Assembly: GCF_019351405.1 (NCBI RefSeq)
Contig: NZ_JAHWZX010000002.1
Location: 248,001-312,000, forward strand
DNA: 64,000 nucleotides
Direction of reading: 5' to 3'
DNA from: Stakelama flava
Lineage (GTDB): Bacteria > Pseudomonadota > Alphaproteobacteria > Sphingomonadales > Sphingomonadaceae
The position numbers were made by a program, and so were the translations under genes. Below, in pieces: positions 18,615 to 27,830 of the stretch (positions are counted from its first letter, which is position 1; each line of letters begins with the position of its first letter). The notes beneath the pieces are model-generated. The model was not told where the DNA came from, ran no database searches, and was given only the letters and a program-made list of their open reading frames with translations.

Positions 18615-19465
18615 GCGACGAACGCGGGCGACGGCATGGCGGCGGCCAGCGCTTCAAGATGCGCGAGCGACGTGGTTCCCACCAGCGCGCTCGCCACGAT
18701 CGGATGTGCCGCCGCAGCACGCACTGCCTCTACCGGGGAAAGCGCGGGTTGCGCCCGGATAACCTCACGCGCCAGAACAATGCAGCCCCGGTTGCGGATC
18801 GCCAGCGCTTCGTCATCGGGCAATGCGGCAATTACATCCCATGGGAGTTGAAGCAGGGTCAGCCCGTCCATCGTCAGTGCAGCCGACAGTCCTGCATAAT
18901 CATCACATGATACGCCAAAATGGCGGACCTTGCCCGCTTGTTTCAGCACAGCGAGCGCTTCGCCGACACGCGGATCGGCGGCAACGCGCGGCGGCGGGCT
19001 GTGCAGCAGGAAACCATCGACATGATCGGTTCGCAATCGGCGAAGCGAGGCATGAAGGCTGGGTGCGAATGAATCGGGCGACCAGTCGAATCGCATCGCA
19101 TCGTCACGCCGCGCGGTGACCGCATTCGCATCACTAGCCCCGCCCTTCCCGCGCGTCGCCAGCAAGGGGCGAAGGATCGGCTTGAACGGACGCAAGAAAC
19201 GCATCTTGGCGGAAAAGCCCCGTCCCGTCTTGGTAACGACGAACGCATCCTCGCGACGCCCCTGAAGGACGCGCCCGATCGTTCGCTCGCTATCCCCCTG
19301 ACCGTAGATGTTCGACGTGTCGAGCGTCGTCAGCCCCAGTTCCATCGCGCGTTCGATAAGCGCTCGGCTTTCGGCCATGGTCCGCGGATTGTTGAACGAC
19401 CCCACCCGCGCGCAGCCCAGACCCAAGGGGGACAAGGCTGCCTCTCGGGCACCTGCGATGCTCAT
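18611..19465 (-). CDS. aldo/keto reductase
   Basis: NAD(P)H-dependent reductase with a TIM-barrel fold. The catalytic tetrad can be followed: Asp and Tyr in LDTSNIYGQG, Lys in VVTKTG, and His in FLLHSPPP. The length of 284 residues is normal. It is the upstream partner of the GMC oxidoreductase (4-base overlap), giving an oxidation/reduction pair consistent with stereochemical inversion of a sugar carbon. Other members of this family reduce simple aldehydes, so a sugar role is inferred only from the EPS neighbours. Confidence 0.88.
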   Translation of the reverse strand: MSIAGAREAALSPLGLGCARVGSFNNPRTMAESRALIERAMELGLTTLDTSNIYGQGDSERTIGRVLQGRREDAFVVTKTGRGFSAKMRFLRPFKPILRPLLATRGKGGASDANAVTARRDDAMRFDWSPDSFAPSLHASLRRLRTDHVDGFLLHSPPPRVAADPRVGEALAVLKQAGKVRHFGVSCDDYAGLSAALTMDGLTLLQLPWDVIAALPDDEALAIRNRGCIVLAREVIRAQPALSPVEAVRAAAAHPIVASALVGTTSLAHLEALAAAMPSPAFVA

Positions 19466-19648
19466 GCTTGTTTCCCCCTGCCAGCTCTTTTGCGATCGAC
19501 CAACCAGGCGCGTGCATCGCTTCTGGCGTGTCGCGCCGTTATTTCCAAAGCATGCCAGCTTTCGTCAAGTAATTGCTGTTGGCGCACCGGCGTTCTGCCG
19601 TCCTGAAACGGAACCCGCAGCGCCCCACTGCGAACGACGGAACATATG

Positions 19649-20548
19649 TCATTGTGACGGCCGCACCACCGTGGATCCGGGTATTGCATAGGCGCGGACC
19701 CATTCGATCTTCATCCGCGCGGGGAAATGTGTCTTATCGTCCGGAGCGCCGGGCCATTTGCCGCCAACCGCGAGATCGAGCAGCATATATGCCGGCTGGT
19801 CGAAATCACGATTGGGGGCCTGCCGAATTGCCTTCCCGTCGATATACCACGTGATCCGGTCGGGCTTCACCATCACGCCATAGTCATGCGGCCGGGTCAC
19901 GTCCGAAACCGCGATCTTTTCGCCATTGGGGACCTTCTTGCCGCCCTCATCGGTATGAACGGTCGCGTGAATTTCATCGCGTGCACCGATATTTTCAACC
20001 ACGTCGATTTCCTGCTGGGGCTGGACCGATTGGCCCGGACGAAACGGCGGAAGCAGCCAGAAGGCCGGCCAGAGCCCCTTGCCCGTCGGCATCGCGATTC
20101 GCGCTTCAAAATAGCCGTAGCGCATCGCGAACGATTTCTCAGTCGTGATCAGTCCCGACATATAGGGCAGCGAACCGCCCTTGGTATCGGAGGGCAGCGG
20201 ATTGCGCTGCGCCACCAGCGTCAGGCTTCCCTTTTCCCAATCATAAGACGAACCATCGTGCGCCGGATCGCCATAATATTGCAGTTCGTGGTTGGGCCGC
20301 AGCGTTCGCGTTTCCCATGCCAGCGACGAACCGGGATCCTGAACCCCGAACGCGAAATTGGTTTTCCACCGACCATCCGGGTTTTCGACGGGATCATAAT
20401 AATCGGGCGGCCGATCGAATTTTTCTTCAAATACAAGGCGCAGCGAATCGCGATTGATCGCATTGCCGGTATCTTGCGCTTGCAGCGAGGGAGCGATGCC
20501 CAGCGAGGTCAGACCGAGGATCAGCAGCGTGCCGGTTTGGCGGATCAT
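19649..20548 (-). CDS. secreted glycoside hydrolase family 16
   Basis: Retaining endo-glucanase/galactanase-like enzyme of GH16. A signal peptide (MIRQTGTLLILGLTSLGIAP) directs it to the periplasm or outside. The catalytic motif EIDVVE lies after GLWPAFWLLPPF, with the nucleophile and acid/base glutamates both present. Of several in-frame starts I chose ATG 20548: GGAG stands 8 bases before it and the signal peptide starts directly there. In an EPS cluster it probably trims or depolymerises the polymer during export or release. It could instead act on an exogenous beta-glucan. Confidence 0.88.
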   Translation of the reverse strand: MIRQTGTLLILGLTSLGIAPSLQAQDTGNAINRDSLRLVFEEKFDRPPDYYDPVENPDGRWKTNFAFGVQDPGSSLAWETRTLRPNHELQYYGDPAHDGSSYDWEKGSLTLVAQRNPLPSDTKGGSLPYMSGLITTEKSFAMRYGYFEARIAMPTGKGLWPAFWLLPPFRPGQSVQPQQEIDVVENIGARDEIHATVHTDEGGKKVPNGEKIAVSDVTRPHDYGVMVKPDRITWYIDGKAIRQAPNRDFDQPAYMLLDLAVGGKWPGAPDDKTHFPARMKIEWVRAYAIPGSTVVRPSQ

Positions 20549-20722
20549 GTCGCATACTCCGACCAGCATGGTTGAACGAACAGGATTGCAGAGCTTGTAT
20601 CCCCGGGCATAATCCAGTCCTTCTTGCCATCGCCAGCAGCATGGCACCGATATTCCCGGCTCCGGCAATCAATTACCAACGCGCCGTTGCAGATCGCGGT
20701 CCTGTCGACAGGGCGGGATAAC

Positions 20723-21628
20723 TCACCGCCACAACGATCCACCGCAGGCGCGGATATATGCGCGCGCATCGGCCGAAAGCGGTTTGCGCGCCGGACGATC
20801 GCTGCGCCGTAACCAAGCGAAAAAACGCTTCGCCGCCGCTCCGACACGCACCTGGCCACGCACGCGATAATAAAGATACGGCGTGAATAGCGCATAGTTC
20901 AGCATGTTCTGCGGAAACGGCATGTGCATCCACGTCATGATGTATTTGTTGGAAAGGCGGTCGGTCTGGCTGTCGCGTATCGGCTTTCGTCCGGCGGGAT
21001 GTTCCAGTTCCTCGACCAGAATGTCGGGGACGTAGCGGATTTTCCAGCCGCCATCGACGATACGAAACGCCAGTTCGACCTCTTCAATGCCATAGAAGAA
21101 TTCGGGATAGAAACCGCCGACCTGACGGAGCGTATCCCGGCGGAACCCGACGCAGCCGCCGACGAAGCGAAAGGTCAAAAAGCTCTCGTCCAGATCGACA
21201 TCCTTGCGCGTGTGCGGGATCAGATCGACCCGGCGACGGGTTTCGCCACGCACGCGCTTGCGTGTGGAGATGCAGCCAAGCTCCGGCTCGGCCTCGAAAT
21301 ATTGTTCGAACCGGTCGAGATACCCCGGCGTTTCCATCAAGACATCGTCATCGACCACCAGGATATAGGTGCCGCGCGCCGCTTCGATGCCCAAATTGCG
21401 TGCCGAGACGCCGCGATTGCCCTCCCCGCCCAGATAACGCGCGAACGGAAATTGTTCGAGCAGGCGTTCGCGGTCCGCAGGCTCGTCATTATTATCGACC
21501 AGCAGAACCTCGTAATCGTCGCGCCCCCCATCATTGGCTTTCAACCGGCCGAGCACGTCGTTCAAAAGGAAATCGCGTGCATAGGTCAGCAGCACGATCG
21601 AAAAGCGAACATCTGGGTCGCGATTCAC
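20723..21628 (-). CDS. glycosyltransferase family 2, soluble type
   Basis: Cytoplasmic or peripheral GT-A enzyme of about 301 residues without clear membrane helices. It begins with FSIVLLTYARDF, has VLLVDNNDEPADRE, the metal-binding VVDDDVLM, and GIEEVELAFRIVDGGWKIRYVPD typical of rhamnosyl/galactosyl-type GT2 enzymes. The start is GTG at 21628 with GGAG 7 bases upstream. The C-terminal ~40 residues are basic and may touch the membrane. The sugar it transfers is not predictable. Confidence 0.88.
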   Translation of the reverse strand: MNRDPDVRFSIVLLTYARDFLLNDVLGRLKANDGGRDDYEVLLVDNNDEPADRERLLEQFPFARYLGGEGNRGVSARNLGIEAARGTYILVVDDDVLMETPGYLDRFEQYFEAEPELGCISTRKRVRGETRRRVDLIPHTRKDVDLDESFLTFRFVGGCVGFRRDTLRQVGGFYPEFFYGIEEVELAFRIVDGGWKIRYVPDILVEELEHPAGRKPIRDSQTDRLSNKYIMTWMHMPFPQNMLNYALFTPYLYYRVRGQVRVGAAAKRFFAWLRRSDRPARKPLSADARAYIRACGGSLWR

Positions 21629-21804
21629 TGGTCACTCCACCTTGATGATACCGTCCGGCGAACTGGTCCGCTTTGCGGTCCGCATTTCGCGCTCACTGTA
21701 ATGATACGATAGTTGCCCGATGGCCGGAACTGAACTAGAACAGATTTTGTTAAGGATAAGACGACCCGAACGGGCCAACCGTCGGGGAACGTTGGAGAGG
21801 TCAA

Positions 21805-22068
21805 ATGGTCATCATGCGCCAAGCCCTGGAGAGCAATCCCGCCGGAAACGGCATTTCAAAACGCCAAGCCCCCATAGTTGCGGCATTACGTGGCGGCACC
21901 CCCAAAATGTCGACTTTGCCGAACATGCATCGCAGGATGACTGCTGATTTTGACTGGTCGGCACATCCCCGTGATCGCTGGTCAGGCGCTGCCCGTCTTG
22001 GCGTGGTTTTCGTCGGTGCTGCCGCGTGCTGGAGCGCGCTGATCGGAACCATGCTCGCCCTGTCGTAA
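21805..22068 (+). CDS. small C-tail-anchored membrane protein, hypothetical
   Basis: An 87-residue protein of unknown function. GGAGAGG lies 4 bases before the ATG, a strong ribosome site. The N-terminal half is hydrophilic. A WSAHPRDRWSG segment leads into a single C-terminal hydrophobic helix (RLGVVFVGAAACWSALIGTM) that ends the protein. It is the only plus-strand gene between two minus-strand EPS genes. No known domain is recognised. Confidence 0.5.
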   Translation: MVIMRQALESNPAGNGISKRQAPIVAALRGGTPKMSTLPNMHRRMTADFDWSAHPRDRWSGAARLGVVFVGAAACWSALIGTMLALS

Positions 22069-22125
22069 CGCGGCGCGAAGCGGCATATCTGCCGCTTGCA
22101 TCGTCAAATGCGTAAATCAACCGGG

Positions 22126-22800
<675 letters not shown>

Positions 22801-23387
22801 GACGCTATCCTGCAATTCGCGAATCTGGTGCAGTGCAATACAAGAAAAACAAAGTCATTTTAAGGTGCTTCCTGCGCAGTGCGGCAAAAACGCTCCAAAA
22901 TGACACGCTCATGCAACCATCCTTATGATAACTAATATTTTTACCCGCTCGATCGCAGAATAACCAGTCATGACATCGCGATGCGCAATGTCCGCTCCGC
23001 GCAGCCGATCGGGCAGTTTACCTCGCCCGTCCAGCATCAGTGCGCCACAATGGCGGATCAACGAGCGATTAGCCGCCATATTATGAACTGAACATTATGC
23101 AATAAAGATGCTCGTTTCCTTCCCAAAACGATCCGGCAATAACCAGAATGTGCGGTTCGCGTTCCACGGGCCGGGACGGGCCGCCTTTTTCACAGGACGG
23201 ACGCGATGCGCCGGGCGCGCCAAACCTTAACTTTCGCGAACGCAATATTTCGATTTTTGCGTTGAATGGCCTGCCCGCTATCTCGGTCGTCCACCATGAC
23301 CAACGGTATTACCGTGCATCGCCCTGCAGGGAATGCCGATGCACGGCGGGTCGCACCCGCACAATACCACCGAAGGAGCGACCAACC
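22801..23387. other. 587-base intergenic region, mostly non-coding
   Basis: This gap separates the minus-strand EPS locus from the plus-strand cys operon and must hold two divergent promoters. It is more AT-rich than the genes around it, especially 22840-22960 and 23080-23120. Apart from one short minus-strand frame (listed separately) I see no convincing gene, riboswitch or terminator in it. Confidence 0.5.
22909..23079 (-). CDS. possible 56-residue small protein upstream of sugar transferase
   Basis: A short open frame on the minus strand from ATG 23079 to TGA 22909, about 110 bases before the sugar transferase. The middle part reads like ordinary coding sequence (LMLDGRGKLPDRLRGADIAH), but no family is recognised, the C-terminus becomes AT-rich and hydrophobic, and no strong ribosome site is evident. 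It may be a leader peptide, a decayed gene end, or chance. Confidence 0.2.
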   Translation of the reverse strand: MAANRSLIRHCGALMLDGRGKLPDRLRGADIAHRDVMTGYSAIERVKILVIIRMVA

Positions 23388-24302
23388 GTGTCCGCACTTG
23401 CACCGACCAGATTGAGCCATCTTGACCGGCTGGAGGCGGAAAGCATTCAGATCATGCGCGAGGTCGTTGCTGAAACCGAAAGCCCGGTGATGCTCTATTC
23501 GGTAGGCAAGGATTCGGCGGTGATGCTGCATCTTGCCAAAAAGGCATTTTATCCCGCGCCCCCGCCCTTTCCGCTGCTCCATGTCGATACGACGTGGAAA
23601 TTCCGCGCGATGTACGAACTTCGTGATCGCGCCGCGTCCGACGCGGGCATGGAACTGATCGTCCATCAGAACCCCGAAGCGAAGGAAAAGGGGATCAATC
23701 CCTTCGACCATGGCGCGCTGCACACCGATATGTGGAAAACGCAAGGGCTGAAACAAGCACTCGACAAATATGGTTTCGACGCCGCGTTCGGAGGCGCGCG
23801 GCGCGACGAGGAAAAGAGCCGGGCGAAAGAACGTATCTTCAGCTTTCGCAGCGCCAGCCACGCCTGGGACCCCAAAAACCAGCGTCCCGAACTTTGGCAC
23901 CTGTACAATGCGCGCAAGGCGAAGGGGGAAAGCATTCGCGTCTTCCCCTTAAGCAACTGGACCGAACTCGACATCTGGCAATATATCATGGCCGAGGGGA
24001 TCGAGATCGTTCCGCTGTATTTCGCCGCGCCGCGCCCCACGGTGGAGCGCGACGGCCTGATCCTGATGGTCGACGACGACCGGTTCCGGTTTCACGAGGG
24101 CGAGCAGGTCGTCGACCGGTCGATCCGGTTTCGCACACTCGGCTGCTATCCGTTGACCGGCGCGGTGGAAAGCGAGGCGGCGACGCTTTCGCAGGTGGTT
24201 CAGGAAATGCTCCTCACCACGACTTCCGAGCGGCAGGGGCGCGCGATCGACCACGATCAGGCAGCATCGATGGAGAAGAAAAAGCAGGAGGGATATTTCT
24301 GA
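23388..24302 (+). CDS. cysD: sulfate adenylyltransferase subunit 2
   Basis: Catalytic PP-loop subunit of ATP sulfurylase, which makes adenosine 5'-phosphosulfate from ATP and sulfate with the GTPase CysN. The ATP-binding motif [15 protein letters not shown] lies near residue 34. [29 protein letters not shown] and [12 protein letters not shown] are typical CysD blocks. Length is 304 residues, as expected. The start is GTG 23388 with GAAGGAG about 10 bases upstream; the longer frame to 23148 has no CysD homology. Its stop overlaps the cysNC start by one base. Confidence 0.96.
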   Translation: MSALAPTRLSHLDRLEAESIQIMREVVAETESPVMLYSVGKDSAVMLHLAKKAFYPAPPPFPLLHVDTTWKFRAMYELRDRAASDAGMELIVHQNPEAKEKGINPFDHGALHTDMWKTQGLKQALDKYGFDAAFGGARRDEEKSRAKERIFSFRSASHAWDPKNQRPELWHLYNARKAKGESIRVFPLSNWTELDIWQYIMAEGIEIVPLYFAAPRPTVERDGLILMVDDDRFRFHEGEQVVDRSIRFRTLGCYPLTGAVESEAATLSQVVQEMLLTTTSERQGRAIDHDQAASMEKKKQEGYF

Positions 24303-26212
24303 TGACCGCGCACGCCTCCAGCTACCGCGTCGATGCGATGATCGCCCGGGATATCGACGCGTATCTCGACATGCATCGCAACAAATCGCTGCTGCGCTTC
24401 ATCACCTGCGGCAGCGTGGATGATGGAAAATCCACGCTTATCGGTCGGTTGCTGTACGATTCGAAGATGATCTTCGAAGACCAGCTCGCCAGCCTGGAAG
24501 CGGATTCGAAACGCGTCGGCACGCAGGGGCAGGACATCGATTTCGCACTGTTGGTCGATGGCTTGGCGGCGGAACGCGAACAGGGCATCACGATCGACGT
24601 CGCCTATCGCTTTTTCGCGACCGAAAAGCGCAAGTTCATCGTCGCCGACACGCCGGGGCACGAACAATATACGCGCAACATGGTCACCGGCGCTTCGACC
24701 GCCGACCTTGCCGTCATCCTGATCGATGCGCGCAAGGGCGTGCTGACCCAGACGAAGCGGCATAGCTATCTCGCGCATCTGATCGGTATCCGCCACGTCG
24801 TGCTGGCGGTGAACAAGATGGACCTGATCGGGTATGATCAGGCCACCTTTGATTCGATCGTGAAGGATTATCGCGCCTTTGCCGAATCGATCGGGATCGA
24901 GGATTTCACCGCGATTCCTATCTCGGGGCTTGCCGGCGACAATATCGCCGCGAGGTCGGAAAATACCGGCTGGTATGCCGGGCCAACGCTGATCGATCAT
25001 CTTGAAACCGTCGAACTTGACGTCACGCTCGATCAGGCGAAGCCGTTCCGCATGGCGGTGCAATGGGTGAACCGCCCGCACCTCGATTTTCGCGGCTTTA
25101 GCGGAATGATCGCCAGCGGATCGGTGCGGCCGGACGATCCCATCCGCATCGTGCCGTCGGGGCGCACATCGACCGTTTCGCGCATCGTGAGCTTTGACGG
25201 CGATCTCGACCATGCGGTGGCGGGTCAGTCGGTCACGCTGGTTCTGGCTGACGAAGTCGATTGTTCGCGCGGCGACGTGATCGCTGCTGCCGACGCGCCG
25301 CCCCAGTCGGCCGATCAGTTCCAGGCGAAGATCGTATGGATGGATGCCGAAGCGATGCTGCCGGGGCGTGCGCACTGGCTGAAAATCGGCACGCGCACGA
25401 TCAGCGCGACCGTTCAGCAGCCCAAATATGTCGTCGACGTCAACACCATGGCGGAATTGTCGGCAAAGACGCTCGACCTGAACGATATCGGTATCTGCGA
25501 AGTCTATACCGACCGGCCGATCGCGTATGAACCCTATGCCGACAATCGCGACCTTGGCGGCTTCATCCTGATCGACAAGGTCACCAACGCGACCGTCGCC
25601 GCCGGGATGATCGATTTCGCGCTTCGCCGCAGCCAGAACGTGCACTGGCAAGCGATCGACGTCACGCGGGACGCCCATGCCACGCAAAAGAATCAGCGAC
25701 CGCGCCTGCTATGGTTCACCGGCCTGTCGGGGTCGGGCAAATCGACGATCGCAAACCTGGTCGAAAAGAAGCTGCACGCACTGGGCAAACACAGCTTCCT
25801 GCTGGACGGCGACAATATTCGCCACGGCCTGAACCGCGATTTGGGCTTTACCGACGCCGACCGCGTCGAGAATATCCGCCGTGTCGGGGAAGTCGCCAAG
25901 CTGATGACCGATGCGGGACTGATCGTGCTGACCGCGTTCATCAGTCCCTTCCGCGCCGAACGTGCGATGGTTCGCGACATGCTGCCCGATGGCGAATTTA
26001 TCGAAATCTTCGTCAACACGCCTCTGGAGGTAGCCGAGCGCCGCGACGTGAAGGGCCTGTATAAAAAGGCGCGCGAGGGGCGGCTGAAGAACTTCACCGG
26101 GATCGACAGCCCCTATGAAGCGCCCCGAAACGCGGAGATCACCGTCGATACCGTCACCATGTCGCCCGAGGATGCGGCCAACCTGATTGTCGCGCGGATA
26201 TTGGAGCAATGA
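24302..26212 (+). CDS. cysNC: bifunctional sulfate adenylyltransferase subunit 1 / APS kinase
   Basis: Fusion of the CysN GTPase and CysC adenylylsulfate kinase, 636 residues. The GTPase part has [19 protein letters not shown] near residue 40, DTPGHEQY and NKMD, followed by EF-Tu-like beta-barrel domains. The CysC part starts near residue 463, with P-loop [20 protein letters not shown] and [22 protein letters not shown]. With CysD it makes APS and then phosphorylates it to PAPS. The fusion is usual in Alphaproteobacteria. Confidence 0.96.
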   Translation: MTAHASSYRVDAMIARDIDAYLDMHRNKSLLRFITCGSVDDGKSTLIGRLLYDSKMIFEDQLASLEADSKRVGTQGQDIDFALLVDGLAAEREQGITIDVAYRFFATEKRKFIVADTPGHEQYTRNMVTGASTADLAVILIDARKGVLTQTKRHSYLAHLIGIRHVVLAVNKMDLIGYDQATFDSIVKDYRAFAESIGIEDFTAIPISGLAGDNIAARSENTGWYAGPTLIDHLETVELDVTLDQAKPFRMAVQWVNRPHLDFRGFSGMIASGSVRPDDPIRIVPSGRTSTVSRIVSFDGDLDHAVAGQSVTLVLADEVDCSRGDVIAAADAPPQSADQFQAKIVWMDAEAMLPGRAHWLKIGTRTISATVQQPKYVVDVNTMAELSAKTLDLNDIGICEVYTDRPIAYEPYADNRDLGGFILIDKVTNATVAAGMIDFALRRSQNVHWQAIDVTRDAHATQKNQRPRLLWFTGLSGSGKSTIANLVEKKLHALGKHSFLLDGDNIRHGLNRDLGFTDADRVENIRRVGEVAKLMTDAGLIVLTAFISPFRAERAMVRDMLPDGEFIEIFVNTPLEVAERRDVKGLYKKAREGRLKNFTGIDSPYEAPRNAEITVDTVTMSPEDAANLIVARILEQ

Positions 26213-26985
26213 ACGGCGCCGGCAACGACGACGCAGCGCTTGCCCGCCGCATCGCCGATGCTGCCGGGGCGGTGCTGGTGACGCTTCGTCAGAGCGGGTT
26301 GTTTGCGGGAAAGGCGCTGGGCGCTGCCGGAGATCGCGTGGCGAATGCGCTGATCCTTCAGGCGCTGGCGGATGAGCGACCCGACGACGCCGTGCTGTCG
26401 GAAGAAAGCGTCGATAATCCCGAACGGCTGGAACGCCGCCGGGTATGGATTGTCGATCCGCTCGACGGGACGCGCGAATATTCCGAAGGGCGCGACGACT
26501 GGGCCGTGCATGTCGCGCTGGCGATCGACGGCGAACCGGCAATCGGTGCGGTTGCACTGCCGAAACTGGGGCTGACGCTGGCGACCGATACCCCGCCTGC
26601 GCTGCCTTCACGGAACATGCCCCCCAAAATGGTGGTCAGCCGTTCGCGCCCCGCCCCCGAAGCCGTAGCGATCGCCAAAGAGATCGGCGCCGACCTGCTG
26701 CCTATGGGATCGGCGGGCGCGAAGGCGATGGCGGTGGTGCGCGGCGAAGCGGACATCTACCTGCATTCGGGCGGGCAATATGAATGGGATAGTTGCGCCC
26801 CCATCGCGGTGGCGCGTGCCGCCGGGTTGCACGTTTCGCGCATCGATGGCAGCGCGATGGAATATAATTGCGCTGACGTCTACCTTCCCGACCTGCTGAT
26901 CTGCCGCAAGGAGGAGGCAAGCTCCCTACTCGCCGCCATCCGCCGTATCGCTGCCACGACAAGCGCGGCACCGGCCAAGCCCTGA
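26209..26985 (+). CDS. cysQ: 3'(2'),5'-bisphosphate nucleotidase
   Basis: Inositol monophosphatase-superfamily enzyme that hydrolyses PAP, the by-product of PAPS use, to AMP. Metal-binding motifs are visible: a DDAVLSEES acidic loop near residue 60, [14 protein letters not shown] near 81, and [14 protein letters not shown] near 193. The start overlaps the cysNC stop (ATGA). Together cysD, cysNC and cysQ form a compact PAPS synthesis and recycling operon. No PAPS reductase or sulfotransferase gene lies beside it in the window. Confidence 0.93.
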   Translation: MNGAGNDDAALARRIADAAGAVLVTLRQSGLFAGKALGAAGDRVANALILQALADERPDDAVLSEESVDNPERLERRRVWIVDPLDGTREYSEGRDDWAVHVALAIDGEPAIGAVALPKLGLTLATDTPPALPSRNMPPKMVVSRSRPAPEAVAIAKEIGADLLPMGSAGAKAMAVVRGEADIYLHSGGQYEWDSCAPIAVARAAGLHVSRIDGSAMEYNCADVYLPDLLICRKEEASSLLAAIRRIAATTSAAPAKP

Positions 26986-26989
26986 CTGA

Positions 26990-27703
26990 TCAGGTTCTGG
27001 CGTCATCCTCACCCTGAGCGGCGGCGGCCCGCATGCTGCAAATGTGCCGGAACCCCGCCGCCATAAACGCCGCCATACGGTCCTTGACCCCGACAAAATC
27101 GTCGGACTGGCATAGCCCTCCCGACAGCTTGTCGATCCTGCCGGTGCGCGCCAGTGTCAGCGTCAATGCGCCGGTGGTGAAATGATATCCCCAAAAGATA
27201 TCCTCCTCCGGGCAGCCGGGAAGCGCCTGCTTCAACAGCTCGATCAGTTTCAGGACGACAGGATCGAAATGCGTATCGAACAGTTCGGCTCCCCATTCGG
27301 GCGTGTTCGACACCTGCGCGCCCAATGCGGCATAGTTCCGCCAGCCCTCGCCGCCATTGATATAAAGGTCGAGATCGGTGTCGAGAAACGCGCGCAACGC
27401 CCCTTCGACCGTGGGCTTGCCGTTCGCCTGACTGGCATATTCGTCAAGCGCGCGTATTCGGCGATCGACGGTTACCGCCGCCCGGCGCGCAAACACCGCG
27501 TCGAAAAGCGATTTCTTGTCGTCAAAATAATAATGCAGCAGCGAAGGGCGAACACCGATGCGGTCCGCCACATCCTTCAACGTTACGCCCCATAGGCCGC
27601 GCAGCGAGAAGAGATATTCGGCGGCATCAAGAATCTGCTCCTGGCTGGCCGCGCGTTGTTCAGCCTTGGTGCGCCGCCGTGGTTTGCGTTCGGTGGATGT
27701 CAT
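26990..27703 (-). CDS. TetR/AcrR-family transcriptional regulator
   Basis: DNA-binding repressor of about 237 residues. The helix-turn-helix lies at about residues 16-62 (ILDAAEYLFSLRGLWGVTLKDVADRIGVRPSLLHYYF), with the typical YYFDDKKSLFDAVF after the recognition helix. The C-terminal ligand domain is of the YP/DUF type with no identified ligand. ATG 27703 is chosen because the upstream extension is low-complexity and not family-like. It ends 5 bases after cysQ on the other strand. It lies just downstream of the TonB receptor gene on the same strand and is the only regulator in this island. Two palindromes at 30080 and 31811 are its likely operators. Confidence 0.88.
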   Translation of the reverse strand: MTSTERKPRRRTKAEQRAASQEQILDAAEYLFSLRGLWGVTLKDVADRIGVRPSLLHYYFDDKKSLFDAVFARRAAVTVDRRIRALDEYASQANGKPTVEGALRAFLDTDLDLYINGGEGWRNYAALGAQVSNTPEWGAELFDTHFDPVVLKLIELLKQALPGCPEEDIFWGYHFTTGALTLTLARTGRIDKLSGGLCQSDDFVGVKDRMAAFMAAGFRHICSMRAAAAQGEDDART

Positions 27704-27830
27704 CTGGTTTCCGTGAGCAGTCTTTCCGTATCGACGCCACCAACGATAACGCGCTCGATCCTCGCCGCCAAGCGGCACACGGGCGAAGAGGGGCCCACCG
27801 GGCCAGCTTCCCGCCGGGCGCGATTTCAAC

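Noticed and set aside
19462..19689. A 75-codon minus-strand frame between GH16 and the aldo/keto reductase, ending on the reductase start codon
   Set aside because: The overlap looks like coupling, but the frame begins inside the GH16 3' end, has no ribosome site and no family resemblance, so it is not listed as a gene.
23148..23387. An N-terminal extension of CysD by 80 codons
   Set aside because: It is not CysD-like and is rich in Arg and Cys. The GTG at 23388 has a good ribosome site and gives the normal length.
22801..23387. A sulfur-responsive riboswitch upstream of cysD
   Set aside because: I could not find the conserved core of SAM-type riboswitches or a terminator-antiterminator pair in this gap.
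23732..24301. A 190-codon extension before CysNC
   Set aside because: It overlaps cysD in another frame. ATG 24302 overlaps the cysD stop and starts the normal protein.
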